Assembly (NCBI RefSeq): GCF_021018805.1
Contig: NC_086283.1
Coordinates: forward strand, 7,453,162 to 7,517,161
DNA: 64,000 bases
Source of the DNA: Prinia subflava
Lineage: Eukaryota; Chordata; Aves; Passeriformes; Cisticolidae
Direction of reading: 5' to 3'
Positions 35,001-50,000 of the stretch are shown here, piece after piece. The position numbers and the translations under genes are program-made. Under the pieces are notes generated by a model. That model was not told the origin of the DNA. It did no database searches and saw only the letters and a program-made list of their open reading frames with translations. Positions within the stretch are counted from its first letter, which is position 1. The number at the start of each line of letters is the position of its first letter.

Positions 35001-38000
35001 ACACGGAGCTGGCTCTTCTCTGATCTAAGCAAAATCCTGTGCCAGCTGGGCAATGGGGAGAGATTAATGACTGCCTTGGAAGCCAGTTTTCCAGCCTACT
35101 GGCCGGAGGGCAAGCATCATGATAGTTGTAGCAGCTGGTTTGGAGAGGAGGGAAATGAGGGGAAGATAAAATTGCACACCCAGAATGCCAGGGTAGCCTG
35201 TGTCCATGCTTTGATGTTTTCTCCCTCCACACCCTCCTGTGGGTTAAAAATGAAACTAGATTGCATTTATAATGGGTGTGTGAATATCTGTATTTAGCTG
35301 CAGCAAGCAGGCTCCTGGACTGAATCCTTGTGTGTGGAGAGATACAGTTTGGCCAAATGCAGAAATGGGTGTTTTCTGTGCTCTCTTTGTGGGAACACAG
35401 ACACATGTCATCTCATCGATTCAGACATCGCAGCCTAACGAATTCTGACACACATGTATGTACTGGGTTATGAAAAGGGATAAAGGGAGATTAAATACCC
35501 TTTAATTCCTCTTTAATAGTCCGGAAGTGTCTTAAGTCATGGTTAGGACTGTGAGAAGAAGGCTCATTCGGGTCTGCAGTGAAGACACAGGCACACTGGT
35601 TTATTTCCATTGAAATAAACAAACGTAGCTACCTCTAAACCTCTGAAATCGATTTGCTCATCTGGAGAAGCAGGGCTGAACATCTTGCCTGCAGTGCCCA
35701 TTGCAGAGGGCAAGAGCCGTCCTTGCACCCTCAGGAGGACCAGGACAGAAGACGGGGTTTCTCCCGAGTGGCAGACATGGTTTGCACGTGGAGGCAGGTA
35801 GCTCAGAGGAATTGTTTCCCTCCTGTTACTGCACAACTCTTCTGCATCCACTTCTGCATGGCGTGCTTTAATCGGCAGCCCTCCCCTCTTGGCCCCCGGG
35901 CCTTGAAATTCCACAAAACCCAATTAAGAGAGATGAGAGAGCTCTAGCATGTATACATATGAAATTTCAGAAGGCTGAAAAAGAGACTCTTAATACCATA
36001 AAGCCTGCCCTAAAGTAAAATTTGTATCTGAAATCTACATAGTTAACCCTGTGAGGAAGACGGTGTAGCTGAGTACAACTTTTTTTGCCCCCCAGAGGGC
36101 TAACTTATCCAGGTCTGTTCGGTTTGGCATCAGCCTGCTTGCAGCTGAGGAGTGCTGCAGAGCAAGCCCTATGTCTCATATACAGCCTGCAGAGAGCATC
36201 AAGGAATTGTGGCTCCAGCTTCAGAGACTGTGCTGCAGTGTCCCAAACAGAACAAAACAAATAACAACTCCAGTCTGAGAAGATCATACAAACTTCTCTA
36301 GGTCAGTAACCAAAAGCAGACTAGGTGGATGAGGTGCTTGTGTAGACTCATTAAAGGAAATATTCAAGACTGATCTAATTATCACTTACAGGTTCAGCAC
36401 ATTCAGCCCAGGGCTCCAAGTATTTTGTGCTGTACTAACCTGGTACTACACTGGCATGTTTAAATTGCCCATTGTGGACTATTCTGAGAGACACCCACCT
36501 TTAAAAGAATCACAGGCAAAGAAAAAGCCCTGAGGAAATCCACTCCTTTCTGTATGGCTTGAGTGTTTAGAGGGGAGCTTCCCCTTCCATGCTTTTATCT
36601 ATCTCTTTTGCTATCTTGTTTGTATAAGATACAAAATTTCTCCTCCTATTATCCTACTTACAGCTTAATCACATGCTAATTGGGGACCTTACTTCTGTTG
36701 CTCTGCTCTTTTTTGAGTCTCTGTATCCTCCCTAAGAGGAGTGCACAAGTACCCTCTTCAATTAAGAGAAATTAAACAAGAGCTAAAAACTCATCTGACG
36801 GCTTCATGTGATTCCCTTAGCTGACAGCAACGGGTTTGGATGTAAAGTGACTGAAACCTGGGGAGGACGATGTTGGGGACTGGGCAGCGTGCTGGGAACA
36901 CAGGTAAGTATTTCCCTGCAAAAACACGAGGCCCCAAAGCTGCTTTTTTTATTACCTCCGGATTCTGCAAAAGTCTGGTTATCTCACGCTGCAAGGCAGC
37001 ATGATCAAAGCCCCGGGAAAGGTCAGGCATTCCTCCAGGAGTGACACTCAGCTGCCAGCAGCTCCTCCAGCCCACAGCTTCCACAGCCCCACCGAGCTGA
37101 AATCCTTTATCTAGTTAACGAGTGAACCTACAGATTAGCCAGCCTGGCCTTTAGCTTGATGTTGAGAGCATGTAACACCTGGCCAGGGCCTTCTGAAGAG
37201 GAAAGGTAGTTGTTTTTTAAAAAAATAATGTTGTGGGGGAGGCAGCATTTCCTTCCTCTGACTTAGCGCAAGAGAGTTAAAGCTGATAAAAGCTGTGCTC
37301 TGTCTGTGCTACACCGTGGGGCTGCTCTCCTCATGTTCCCAGCTCCTAGTTCTGTGCAACTGATTAAACCTGTGAGTGCCAAAACCCTGGGCAGATGAGA
37401 AATCATCTGCAATGATTCCAGTGAGAGGTTATCGTTTTCTCGCTGATTTGATAGACTGGCATTCAATTACTCACTTTGAGCTGGCTGTCCCCCACAAGCA
37501 GCTTGTGCGTGGACAGAGAGGTTTGGGAGGGCGAGCGGAAGGAAGGGGTGTTTGAGATGGGCAAATCCTGTCTCTGCTTCCACACACAAGGTGCCTTATT
37601 TTTGCATCTGTGCTAGTTCAGTAGCATGGGGGGAGTGCATCCCTTGAGTAGGGGTGACAAGGATTCACCCCATGGCTCACGGTCCTGTCTCTGGCAGTCT
37701 GGAGGCTGGCTGTCCTTATCATGGTTGGTTGGCATAGGGTATTTGCCATCTTTGTCTTCAGGCATGGGTGCTGAAACTCTGAGAAAGGCAAGGGGAACTC
37801 TGCCTGTTTTGTGGTGTGAATAGTGTCTTGGCTGTGATATGGTGGAATTATGTTAACTGCCTGAAATCTGGGGTAGTTTTCAGTTTCCGATGAGGTTAAG
37901 GTATCCTTATTATAGGTGTAGGACAAAAGTAAGAGGGACAATGATTTCACTCCATCAGAAAGGGTACATTCTGCCATAAAGAGGAAAATTAATTTTTATA

Positions 38001-41000
38001 GAACAGAGCACTTGATTCCTTGATTAAAAGGCTGAAATGAATGTTCTTTAATCTGTCTCCCAGCCTGCTTCTTGAAAAAAGGGGCAGTAAAAATTTGCCT
38101 CATCTGCAAATAACTATGGCAAACTGTGTGGCTGGCTGTGGACGTGTGGCCTCTCGAGCAAACTCAAAATGTCTGTGTGCAGCAGGAGTGCCTGTGTCTC
38201 CCACCCAACTGCCGGATGATCCTCAGATCATCCAGCTAAAAGTCTGCTCCCTCTGCACGGGAGAGGTGAGGGTCTGGTCCTTGCCTCTGAAATGATGGCA
38301 GTGGGGAAGGAGTCTGCTGGTTCTGGTAGGAGCAGGGGAAAGCCAGAGAGAGCAGGAAGGAGGAGGGGGAAAAAAAACCCAAGTAAAAAATTGTCTCCAG
38401 TATGCAGTTGCCAACCTTGTCCATGTTGCTGGCTGGGGGTGGCAGCTGGAGGAGTTGCTGGGTGGGAGCATTGCTGGCAGAGTTTTGCCAGCACCAGTGC
38501 CAGGTCAGACTGGACACTGCAGCAGTTCCAGGGTTTGCTGCCTCACAGCAGGCGGTGTGGGACGGGCAGGTCTCATGTAGATCCCTTGCATGTCCATGCC
38601 AAAAAAGAGGAGGATTAAAGTTGCATTGGGGCATCTCTGGCACTCTTGACCATTTGCCCTGTCAGCAGTGGAGGGGGGTGAGGGGCTAAGTTCTCCTGGC
38701 ATGAGCTATTTTTTTGCCTGATAAATTGTTCGGTGGTGTTTGCACTGTGTTTCTCCCAAGCACCGCCTTTATTGCAGTGAAAAGTACTGAGGAGGGATGT
38801 AGTTATGATAAGAAATTGTCCATCCCGGCCTCTGCCTTGCTTTGAGGAGGAAGTTAATTGCACAGTGGAAGACTAATTGAATGAAAAATCAAACTGTTGG
38901 TAATGACATGGTAAACTTTGGAAGTGCCTTTTTAATGCAGTTGAGCACAACTGTCATATAATGTTGTTTGAGTTTAGTAGGATTGAAATATAATTGTAGG
39001 GTTACTGCTAGTGGGGCTCTAGGTGCAGCTCTAAGCCCATCTGGAAGGGTGATTTACTGGAGGCTTGGGCAATCTGGCAATTTAGGCTGTTTTTTACGAT
39101 GTTTAGACTTCTACAATGTTATAAAGCACAGCCCAGGGCTTTTATGAGGATGTAGGTGCCTGCTGCACAAAGCTTAGTTTGTGGGCTGGGTGTATTTTTT
39201 TGTTTTTAAGAGCGATTTTTGAATTTTAAAGGGCAGCTCTTGAATTTAAAAAAAAATTCAAACAGCAGGCAGAAATATTCTGTGCAGGATTTAAAAGGCA
39301 TCACGTGTCTTGTGCATACCAGCAACCTTATTTTATGTCCTGTGGCCAAGTGGGTGAAGGAGCTTAGTGGTAACAGACCACATTGAGTGGGGTGGGAAGA
39401 GGGAGTAGGTAGCCCCATGCTTCTTCCTGTCTCCCCCATCTCATGTGCTGCCATCCCAGTCACTGGAGCTCTTCAGGACAGTGATGCACCTGCTTGGGTA
39501 AGGCCTGAAAGCTGAAGGAAATGCCTGGTTTTGGGGAGCCTGAGGGTGCTGTGCAGTTAAATGAGCCAAGCAGGGCCAGGAGGCCCAGGAAGCTTCCCAG
39601 GGGTGAGTACAGGATGATGAAGCAGAGGCAAGGATGGGTGGTGAAAAGGGCTAGTGAAGAGTTGGAGGAGACTCAATGCCATACACAGGGAAAGATGCAT
39701 TTTCTTCGAATCAGAGAATATCCTCACTTGGAAGGGATCTACAAGGATCATTGAAGCCCAAGTCCTGGCCCTGCATAGGGCACCCCAAGAGTCACACCAT
39801 GCACCCAAATTTGTGTCCAAATGCTTCTTCAAGTCTTGTCAGGCTGGTGCTGTGACCGCCTCCCTGAGGAGCCTGTTCCAGTGCCCAACCACCCTCTGGC
39901 TGAAAAACCTTTTCCTGATATCCAATCTAAATCTCCCCTGATACAGCATCACTTCGGGTCCTGAGGACTCCCTGGGTCACAAGTGTGTGTTTCAGTGGGG
40001 ATAGGCAGCTCTTAGAGGATGATCTAACTCCAAAGTTGATGTAGGAGCATCCCTCCAGGGCTCCTTTGTTGGTTTCCCTCTGTGTCTGGAGGCGGGGCTT
40101 GCCATGAGGTTGCCATATCTGCTTTTGGCAGAATGGAAAAAAAAATGTTTCCTAAGCTGCTTTGGGAGAGACAGCATGCAGGCAAAAAAGTGGGGTGCTC
40201 TGTCTTATCTGGACATCCTTTTTCCACTCCTCCTGCAAACATGCAGCTTGCACAGATCCATTATAGTCACAGTTCCCCTCTTACCTGAGTCATCTCCCAC
40301 TGTCAGCCCAAGGCAGGGAGACATTAGTCTGGGATTTTTTTGTGTCTTCTGATGCCATTTGGCAAACAAGACTAAAAATAATGGGCATTTAGATTTTGTG
40401 TCAGTAGCTCAGCATCCAGCTGTGTCATGTGGTAGGTTTATTGCTCCTCCTTATTTCAAGAGTCCAAATGAAACATTCGGTATCAATGGTTTTGGCCAAA
40501 AAAAAGTGTTTCCAGCCCTGTTTCTTTGAGCCAGTGCCTTGTGCGAGTCATTCATTGCTTGTCCTTAGCTGTATGCTGTGATTTTAGTATTTTTAGCTCC
40601 ATAAAAATGTAATTTTAGGGCATGTTTTTGTGTCTCATTGGTGTGACAAACCCTCATGGGAATGATCTATAAAATTAAGTTAGTAGCTTTTCAGCACTTT
40701 TGTTGGTACTGAAATCATCTTGCACAATGTGGTAGAGAAATAATTCCTGTTGTGACCTTCTACTGATGGTTCAAATAACCTGTCTAAGAGACATCCTGTT
40801 TCTGGAGGCCCGTATTTCTTTAATTCCTGTTGAAATTGGTTTTGTCTTCTGTGGAACAGTGCTGCTGAAATTAAGTACTTGCAAATGCGTTTTTCCTCCA
40901 GATAAACGTTGCAGTTTGCATTTTCAATCCCAGTGAAGCTTTAGCAGACTGCTACTTTTGGCCTAATCATTTGTACATTTTTAGGGATTTTTTTTTTTTT

Positions 41001-44000
41001 AAGTTTAAAAATGAATATTTTATTTTAAGCCGGTGGACCATCTTGCCCACATCCAATGATGGATGTCTAATGAGATGACTTTTTGCCTCCACTAAATGGT
41101 TATATTGTTTGCACTGATGTATGCTAAGACTTGATGCATTAAATCTTTGGTCATTAGCCGATGCCATTAGCAGAAAAGTCCAAATCACTTAGAGCTGGGA
41201 CTTAAGACTTTTCATTAAAACCCAAATTTGCATGTTATTGGATAAATCTGTTAATACGGTTTAGCCGGACTCAAGGAAGTTACTTGAAAACTTTTCACAG
41301 TGCGTACGCAGGGTCAGTGACGCCTGAGAGCCTCGAATTGGAGAAAATGCTCCCTCTGAGGGCATGTGCTGAGCACCTCCTGCATCCATCCCACCCGGCC
41401 CTGCCTGCTCCGCCATCCGTAGTGCCATGCATGCATTCCCAGCGGTCAGCACTGCACTTCATGTTTGGCTCAGGTCAGTTCCACTGCTGCCAGGAAACGC
41501 CCCTGAAGGAGCTAAAATCCCAGCAGCAGGGTCTCCTCACTCCATGGCAAATCAGGCCAGCCCTTCCTGCCACTTTGGAGCCAGAGGGGGGGTTGCCTTC
41601 AGCACTGGTTTCCCTTCAGGAGTCTTCAAGCAGCATCAGTGTGGTGGGGAAGAGGGCTTGCTAGGAGCAAAGGCTAGCTGAGAAGAGTCACTGATCCCAT
41701 CAAACTCATCACTCCTCCATCATCATATCCATTCCTGTATTTTTTCTTTTGTCCCCTGTTTTTAAGAGGGCAGATGAAGCAAGAGTACTTCCAAAAACAT
41801 CAGTCATATTGGGTAGCTTGAACAGCCCAGTGTGATCTCTACTTTGCTTGAAGTAAGAGGATGCTGCCTGGGCAGCCTCTAAGTTGCTGACTTAGCCATG
41901 GTAGACAGAGGTTTTGAACATGTAAAGGTGTGCCAGGTACTCAGACGGGTGTCGAGCCCTTGTACTTACCTTCTGTAGGACACAGCTAAGATGTTTTCTC
42001 AGTATGTGTTGTACTCTTGCATTCTCTTAATCAAGAACATCTCTCTCTGTTCAGTGCACCTTGAAAACCGCAGCTCAGAGAGAAGTTGACCCATTTCTCA
42101 CTTTTCTGGGCCTCTGACAGTCTTTGTTATGACGTACGGTGTTGGATAGGCTGTAACATAGACTTAATATAAATACATTTAAGGGAGGTCCTATTTCAAG
42201 CACTTTTGATCCACTGTGTGTGCAGTGCTGAAAGGCATCTTCCTGTCACCAGGGTGCAGGATGGATTTTTTTTTTCTTGGTTCCCCCCAGGAGCCTGGGT
42301 CTGTATCCTGTGGGACTTGAGGAGGCCGATAAGGAAAAGTCATCCCATCCTGTGACGCATGTTGTCTGCCAGAACAGAAATGCTGGGCTTCAGAGGTTGT
42401 TGTTGGACAACCTGCTTTCACACAGCACTTGTGCTTATGTGGTAGATGGAGTTTTACTTGCCTGAGCCATTTCCAAGGTTTGAATCCTGAAGCACATCCC
42501 TCTGCCTGTGGGAGAAGCACGTGAGCTTGTGGGTCTGAGTATGCCCGAGAAAATGACAAAGTTGTTGTGAGCAGGGATCCTGATAACCTCCAGGCAAGAA
42601 AAACAAGCTCATGTCTTTGTCTTAACTCAGCAGACAGCTCTGGTGACAGAAGCCAGAGCAGCTTTGTCACCAAGGAAGAGCTGAAGATGGCACAAGAGGT
42701 GACACCAGGATGGTCTCCAGCCCCCATTCTCCCACCCAGAACCCCTTGGGCTCCCTGGTCACATTCCACTGTTCCCCCCTGGAAAGCTGCTGGGCTCTGG
42801 GCACTGGCTCCTCTGATGTCCAGAGGGCTTCCTCTGGTGGCTTAGGACAATTGTCCAAGCAAAGCAATAAGCTAGAACTCCACAACCCAGGGGCTCAAGC
42901 TTGGCCTTGTTAAAATATTGCTGGGCCTCTGTTCTCTTCAGCCAATAAGTAATGGAAAGTGTTCTGGACAGATCAGGAAACAATGAGGGAAAACACCTTT
43001 CCAACTGATGGGATTGCCTGTAAGTGACAAGGATGCACTAGGCAAAAGAAGGGATACCGTGCAGGGTGAAGGCCCATGGCGTGTGTCACCATTCAGAGCA
43101 TTTGTAGTGGCAGCAGTCCCATTGACCAGGTTTTTGGGGGTGCCAAGAGACTTCTGGGGTTGAGTGTGTGATTTGATGATGCAGGTTCCTGCTTGTTTGG
43201 TGTAGGGCTCATCTTTAACTTCGACCATCCTGAACAACTCATCTTTTTCCTGACGTAAAGGCTCTTCTTGCAGAAATCAGAGCTTAAAACAAGCACTGAC
43301 TGTCAAATTGTGGAGTGTTTGCTGGCAGCTGATGTCCATCTAAGAGAATCTATTGCTGAGTTTAGAGAGTGAATTAAGACATTGCAACAGGGAAAGACTT
43401 TTCTGTGAGCCTGTGGCTTTTCTGCTAATTAAATGCTCTATCAGTGATATTTCCAAAACCAATGGGCTGTGTAAAACTAGGTGTAATCTGTGTATATGTG
43501 AACTCTCAGTGCAGAAATTGAAGTGGGCTTTCCTCCCCTGATCAGAGCCTTACAAGACCTGCCTGGCTCCCCACATGGTTCGCCAGCACTCTAGGTCTCC
43601 TGACAGCCTTCCTGAGCAGGAAAGAACAAACAAATTAGGAAGTCATGGGAGAGAAGAAAATGGAGATAGCAGGGGATTTCTAATCAAGCTATTTTAATAC
43701 TGGGTGTGCTTTAATCATTTACTTAATGGCAGTGCTTAATGAACACTTGAAATAAAGCATGTTTCTGTCAGATATTCAACACCCGTGTTTTTAAAGCTGT
43801 CTTGAGGGAATTCAAATGCTTATTACAACTTTTCAGGAAAAAAATCACAGTTGCGCTATATTAATTTCCAAGATTGAAGGGGAGGGAGGGATGAAAAAGT
43901 AGGAAAAAGACAAGAATGTAGACAAGCCAATAGTGGTGGTTTCTCACCAATGTTGCAATTAACCTGAATTTAGTGACTGATTGTAATCCATCTAGATAGA

Positions 44001-47000
44001 TACTTATTCTAGGCTTTGTCAAATCACATTTGCACTTTCCTTTGCAGTGCTCCCCCGGCTGTTGCACGGAAATTTTTATTGCATACCAACCCTTCGGGCT
44101 TCAGGCAGAGCAGTTTTTTCCAATTCCTCTTGCCTGTCCTTGTATGCTGCCTGCCCTTTCAGCCATGACGCCCTCTTTGCTTCAGGTGCTGATCTTTGTG
44201 CCTGTGGACTGTGGCATGGTCCTGTTGGCTATGAAGTTCCTTTCCTATGCATTGCAAGCACAGCCACTTGCTGCTGGGGTTCCCTAAAAGGAAAGTGGTG
44301 TGAGCAACTGGAAAAAGGTCACAAACTTTTCCTGCTCCCAAATAACCATGGGAAGCTCTAGCAAGAATCCTGACTGCCTCCTTTACCTGCTGCTGATGAC
44401 CTGGCAGCTTCTTCTCTCTAACTTCTGAGGGCTCCTGTCATGCTCTGGCTCTGGTTTCATGATGCAATATGTCCTTGGGAGATGGGGAAACTTTCAATAA
44501 CTGACTTAGAGCACCTTTCTTGTTCTGCCCTTTCCTGACTCCTGGCACTAAGTGCTACTTAGTTCCATGGTGAAGAGTTGAATACAGTACATTAGGAAAA
44601 GGGACACCAGGAGGATTTTTCCTGACCTTGCCAAGTCATCAGTTTGCCCCCTGAAATGTGCAGTTTTGATTTTAGTTTTGATCTGAGTAAGTGTTAGCAG
44701 TTGTGAAGCTGTAAAGTTTCACATCAGCAGCAATGCAGCATTTCACTTCACCCCCTTAAAATGGTGAGTCCCTGGGGTGTGCCCCCTGCTGTTGGTCAGG
44801 ATGAAAGGTCAGTGAAATAAATGGCCTCCTGCTGCCCAGTTGTGAAGAAGGGTTAAAAGACTGCACCTTTTTTATTTGTCTTTCATAAATCACAGTATTC
44901 CTAAGCCCCTGTTTCCTGTGAGCAGTGCGTTCCTATGGGTGTGCTTTCCTATCCCTGTTCCTTTTAGCTTCAGGTGAGGCTAAAAGTAATGCTGCAAGCC
45001 ACCCCCACTATACCCACTCTGGCATTTTCCCAACCGCACTGTCCAAGGATTGGAGAAGGTTTTGAAAATTAAGCATAAAATCTCTGCAGTCAAGAGCATC
45101 GAAAAAGCTGGCTTTGGACATAAAACTCTTTCCTCTAAAAATGGTAGCTTGTTTCCTCTACTGGTAACTATTTTGGCCATAACAAGCTACTGTTACCTCC
45201 TCCTTTTCCACCACTGGTACCCCTTTGCTGAAACCTGTCCATGATGAATCCAGACGTGGGCCTGGTTTTGACATTGCTCCAAAATAACATTTTTCTTGAT
45301 CTTGCATTTATATTGCAACAGCTGATCAGCAAAGGTATAAATTCAGAGTTAGTTTAGCCATTAAAATGCTGTTGGTATTTTGAGAGGACAGCTGAAGCTG
45401 CCGTCTTCTGGGTTTGCTAAAACCTTTAGCCTAAGGATGATTTCAGGCCACCAGAAATGAGAATAGGCTAAAAAAGAGATAAACTTTTCTTGTCTCTTCA
45501 GATCAAGGTAGCCTCAAATTCTCCCACAATTACAGGACCATTTAGTCCTTTTTATTTTGAGGTACTGCTATAGTATTAGAATAGTTTGGAGATGTTTTGG
45601 TGATGGGGTGTTTTTTGAGGAGCTATCTGTTGTATTTTCCCTGAAAATTTAATGCTTGCTGTCAAAAAGTTGAAGCTGTTTCTTCAAATGACCCCCTCTT
45701 TCAGGAAAGAAAGAGAATGCATGCATTTATTCATCTTTAAGGTGTTGGGGTTTTGGTGGGGGGTTTTTTTGTTTGTTTTTTGTGGGGGGAGTTTGGTGGA
45801 TTTTTGGGGGGTTGGGGGGGGTTTGCTTATTTTTTAGTTGACTTATTTTAGTCTTAATTGAGAAGACCATCTGCTAGTATCTGTAACCAATGCATAACTT
45901 GCTGACAGGAGAGGAAGAGTGGACAGGCTGGGACCTTTTTTTTATTTTGGCTTTTTAGAAGTGACTTTGTGTTTAAAGAAAAGAGGGAAAACAAAAACGA
46001 ACCCAGGACCTTTTTGGATGTTGACAAGGGACGTTCAGGTCTTGTGTGCAGAGGCTTGTATGCCTCATGGTTCTCTGCAAAGCTCCCTCCCTGCCTGCAA
46101 CCTCCTTTGTAGATGCGTGTCCTTTGAAGGGTCATTAATTTAATATCTTTCTCTGTGCAGCAGCTGGAACAAATGGTGGCCCCAGCTCCAGCAGGAGCTC
46201 CCAGCTGCCTGCCTCGCCCAGCGCTGACCTACAGGCATTTTTGCCGTGGCTGTCTCAGGCTTTTTATAGTTTTTGCACACTTGTTGCATATAAGATACCT
46301 TACAGGTGTGGGCCTTCACTGAAGCATTAGCTGGTTGTTTGGGAAGGGCTTGAGGTTTGGTTTTTCTGGACTCTGGCTTTTCTTAAGAACCATTTCAAAA
46401 ACAAGGGAAAACTTACTGGATTCAGACTGAATTTGTGCCACAGCATTTCACCACAAACTCACTGGAGATTAATCTGAACTGTCTCACAGTGTGCTCCTCG
46501 GATGAGAGGGCAGGCACACGTCTGAAATGATGAGTGGCTCTGCAAGTGCAGGTGCGGCACTGCCAGTGCAGGGCACTTGCAGGGGTCACCCTGCCATGTG
46601 GCAGCAGCTGTGCCAGTGTCGCAGCCAGGGGATTTCTCACTCCTTGCCCTGGACAAAATGCCTGAGTAAGTTCAAGCTTTACCACTTGCAGACTGTGATT
46701 GTTTGCAAGGAAAGTGTTTGCTGTTGTACTGACCTGTTCCTGAGTTACTTTAACCCAGCAATAGATTTAAACAGGTGCCTGGTGCATAGCAAAGCTCCTG
46801 CTGGGATAATGCCAACTGCTGTGTCAGGGTCCTCTTTCCTGCAAGCTCCTACCCTTTGCCCACCAGCATTGTACTGGGGATTGGGATTTTGTCTTTTCAG
46901 GTCAGTCATAAAACTGAATAGCAGTTTCATCTTAGCCCTAACTGGCCAAATAATTTGGCTCCTGCTTTTTCCAGTAGACTTATCTCTCCTAGTCCTGTTG

Positions 47001-50000
47001 GTGTCCTTCAGGTGTCTGTCCCCTGCCTGCACTGCCTCAGTTCAGCCTGAGAGCACATGCTTGGGAGAAATAAAAGATACCAGCTGGGATGGCCAAGCTG
47101 ATGAGGAAAAGTGCCCCAGGGAAGGCTGCACAGAGGCCTGTTCCCAAAGGATGCTGGCATGATCTGTGCTGCAAGACTGTGTTCTGGGACTGGAGCCCTG
47201 GTGGCCGTGTGGTCTCTGAGAAGGAGACCACCAAGGTTGAGTCTCTCAGGAGTGTCTCTTTGAGCTGAGTGCTGTGGGGCACAGCTGTGAGTCCCCAGGC
47301 CAACAGGAATAGGCTATCCCTTTGCCATGAGCCTTTGGTGTTTGTAACACCTGCATGATAAGGTGTCCTAAAATATAACAGGAAGTCTTCAGGTTGTAAA
47401 CAACAGATCCTCATTTTTAGTAATTTACTTTTTCCAAGTTGCATACCATAAGCTATGCTGTATGTCCCTTTTCCTTCACTTTCCAGGCTGTGTGAAGAGT
47501 CTTAGGCACAGAGAATGGAACTTCACTGGTGCGATAACACACCATTTATGCTGCATCAGAGCTAGGGACAGATTCAACAAACATTCGGCTTCCCCAAATT
47601 GTCTTGGAAATGAGAATGGAAATTTCATCCTCATTTGCTTTATTGTGGTTTTAGAAGCTGCTTGGGTACCTACTTGCACCAAAATGCTACATTTTGTGGG
47701 TGGATGAAGTATAATTTCTGAAATACCAGAATACTGAAATACCAAAGAACCTCACCTAGGACAATGTCATTGTCTGGTTGAAGGCGTGTGGACTGCTCGA
47801 GTTTTGCAGATTTTCAGGCTGTGCTGAGGAGAAAAGACACTCTGTGGAGCATGCCTGTATTAGATATAAGTGTCACCAGTGGCCCAGGGAGAGCTGGCTG
47901 TGGGCTTGGTCGGCAGGTGCTCAGCAAGCCATGGGGAATGGAGTTCCCCCTGTATGGAGGTCATGTTGACCAAGATCGGGTCTCTGTCAGTCTCTCAAGT
48001 GTTTGCGCAGCTGTATGTATTGTCTTTGGAGGATTTGGGGAGACAAATGTAGTAAGAACGCCATGTTTGTGGGAGGAGGAAGCCAGTGGGTAAAGACCGG
48101 GAAGCGGTAGAAGCAGTCTCATCAGCACAGTTTTGTAACTCATTGTGAAGTAGAATTTGGTCGTGGTTCACTACTAGAAAGCAGTAATGCCTACTGTGAG
48201 TAGTAGGTGGTGGAAATGGCTTTGGCCATTCCCCCAGTCCAGATGTCCCCAGGAAAGGGTGCAGGTCAGTGCCCGTGGGACTGCATGGGAGACCTGGGGT
48301 CAATCCCTCATCACAGCTGGGGGTAAGAGAGTTGAGAAAACGGCAAGAGGGGCATCCAGGTGTCTGCATGTGAGGTCTTGGCCTCTTGCTATGAACCCTC
48401 TCTGTGACGAAGGCCCAGATAGCCCATCTGGTTTGCCTTGTAGGGCAGGTGCCATGGCACAAAAGCCATAGGGCTTTTGGAAAATGTGTCATCAGGCCTT
48501 TCTCCTCCTGGTTTCATTGTGCATGTGTCACCCTGTGTGTCCTCCTGCTGTTGATCACTGTGGCCATCTTGGTGGGACCAGAGGGAGGCTCAGCCTGTGC
48601 CCAGTGAGCTCCAACTGTTGTCATGTTGGGGTGACCAGAAGGATTTAGCTGCCAGAGATCCCCGGGTGTTCCCAAAGCAGTGTGGGGCAGGCAAGCTGGG
48701 AAGGTTTGCATTATTGCTATTTTTTATTGTTACTTTTTTTTCCCTCCCAATTTCTGGCTCTGCAGACCCCCAAATGCTCTTAATGGAGATAGTGCCCGTT
48801 TATATGTTAATTTTAAGCTCGCTGACAAGCGGTTTGCTTTTCTCCTGACTTCTCACAGTTCCTTCGCCCGTTGAAAGCCGCTGCCATGGGCTTAGGGGAT
48901 AAGGTGCCGAGAATTAGAAAATAAAATAAAATCTGCAGGATGCTGGAGAACGAGGGGGTACAGGGATTGGCGTGTTCTAAGCATAAATGGGTGATTTCTG
49001 AAAGCAAGGAACCCTGATACCAGGGGCGTGCATGACAATTACATCCAGTACAATACAAAATGTTAATTACTAAATTTTGAGAAATTAATGCTGATTAGCA
49101 GCTCTGTGTGTGTGTGACCTAAATACATCTATTGCTTATCTTTATTCATAATATACAGTTTATTGTTGATAAAGTAATGGCTAAATGGTGGGTTGGCCCA
49201 TGAGTCTTATAGCTAGAGACTGAGGCCTGATTTGTAAATCATCTGAAATTTGTTGGCATCTGTTTTTTGTGGAATTTATACGGATGGGCAAGATGAATAG
49301 CTGTCTGAGCTATCCCCTTTACGACTCAACTCATAGATATTATTGAGAATTCATATTGCTTTTATTATTTGGTCATAAAAATGGACCTAATTCTTGTTGG
49401 CTTTAAAACACCTACTAGCACTGCTTTCTCTCTCCATCTTGCAAAATATAAGACAAGGCCGAAGCTTAAATTAAAATCCTCAGGTTCTTATCTCTTTCCC
49501 ACAGGAAAGCAAATCTGTGTTGAAAACCGTAAAATTAAGAGGAGAGCAAGGATAGCATAATTTAGCAAAAATTCATGGCACCAGATTCTGAGCTATATGA
49601 CTGGAGGGATAGGTCAGACATTAAGAAGATACTGCCTGCTAATGCAAGTTCCTTAAGGTGGTGCTCTGGAAAGAAGGAAAGCGGAAAGTACTGCACTGGT
49701 TCCTGTTTGCTCCCTTTCCTCTACTCCTACCAGCCTTAACAATGAATTGAGTTGTCCATTTAATAACCCATCTGCTTCCAGAAGTCCAGAAAAATCATGG
49801 ACTTGTGCATGGAGCTGGGTCCTAACATTTGCTTTGTGCTAGGATTTCAGTAGTGAGCTCAATGAAAATTAATTTTGTTGGCCTCATAAATGATTTTTTT
49901 TTCTTAGTTCCTTATGTTCAACAGGCTATCCTTGCTGTCAGTGTGTCTGTCTGAAGGATAGCTTTGTTATTTTGGGGGGGTTTATTAACCTGTTTGTTCC

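Noticed and set aside
34806..35406. 163- and 177-codon overlapping frames on opposite strands
   Set aside because: They mirror each other in a moderately GC-rich patch, have no domain and no splice context.
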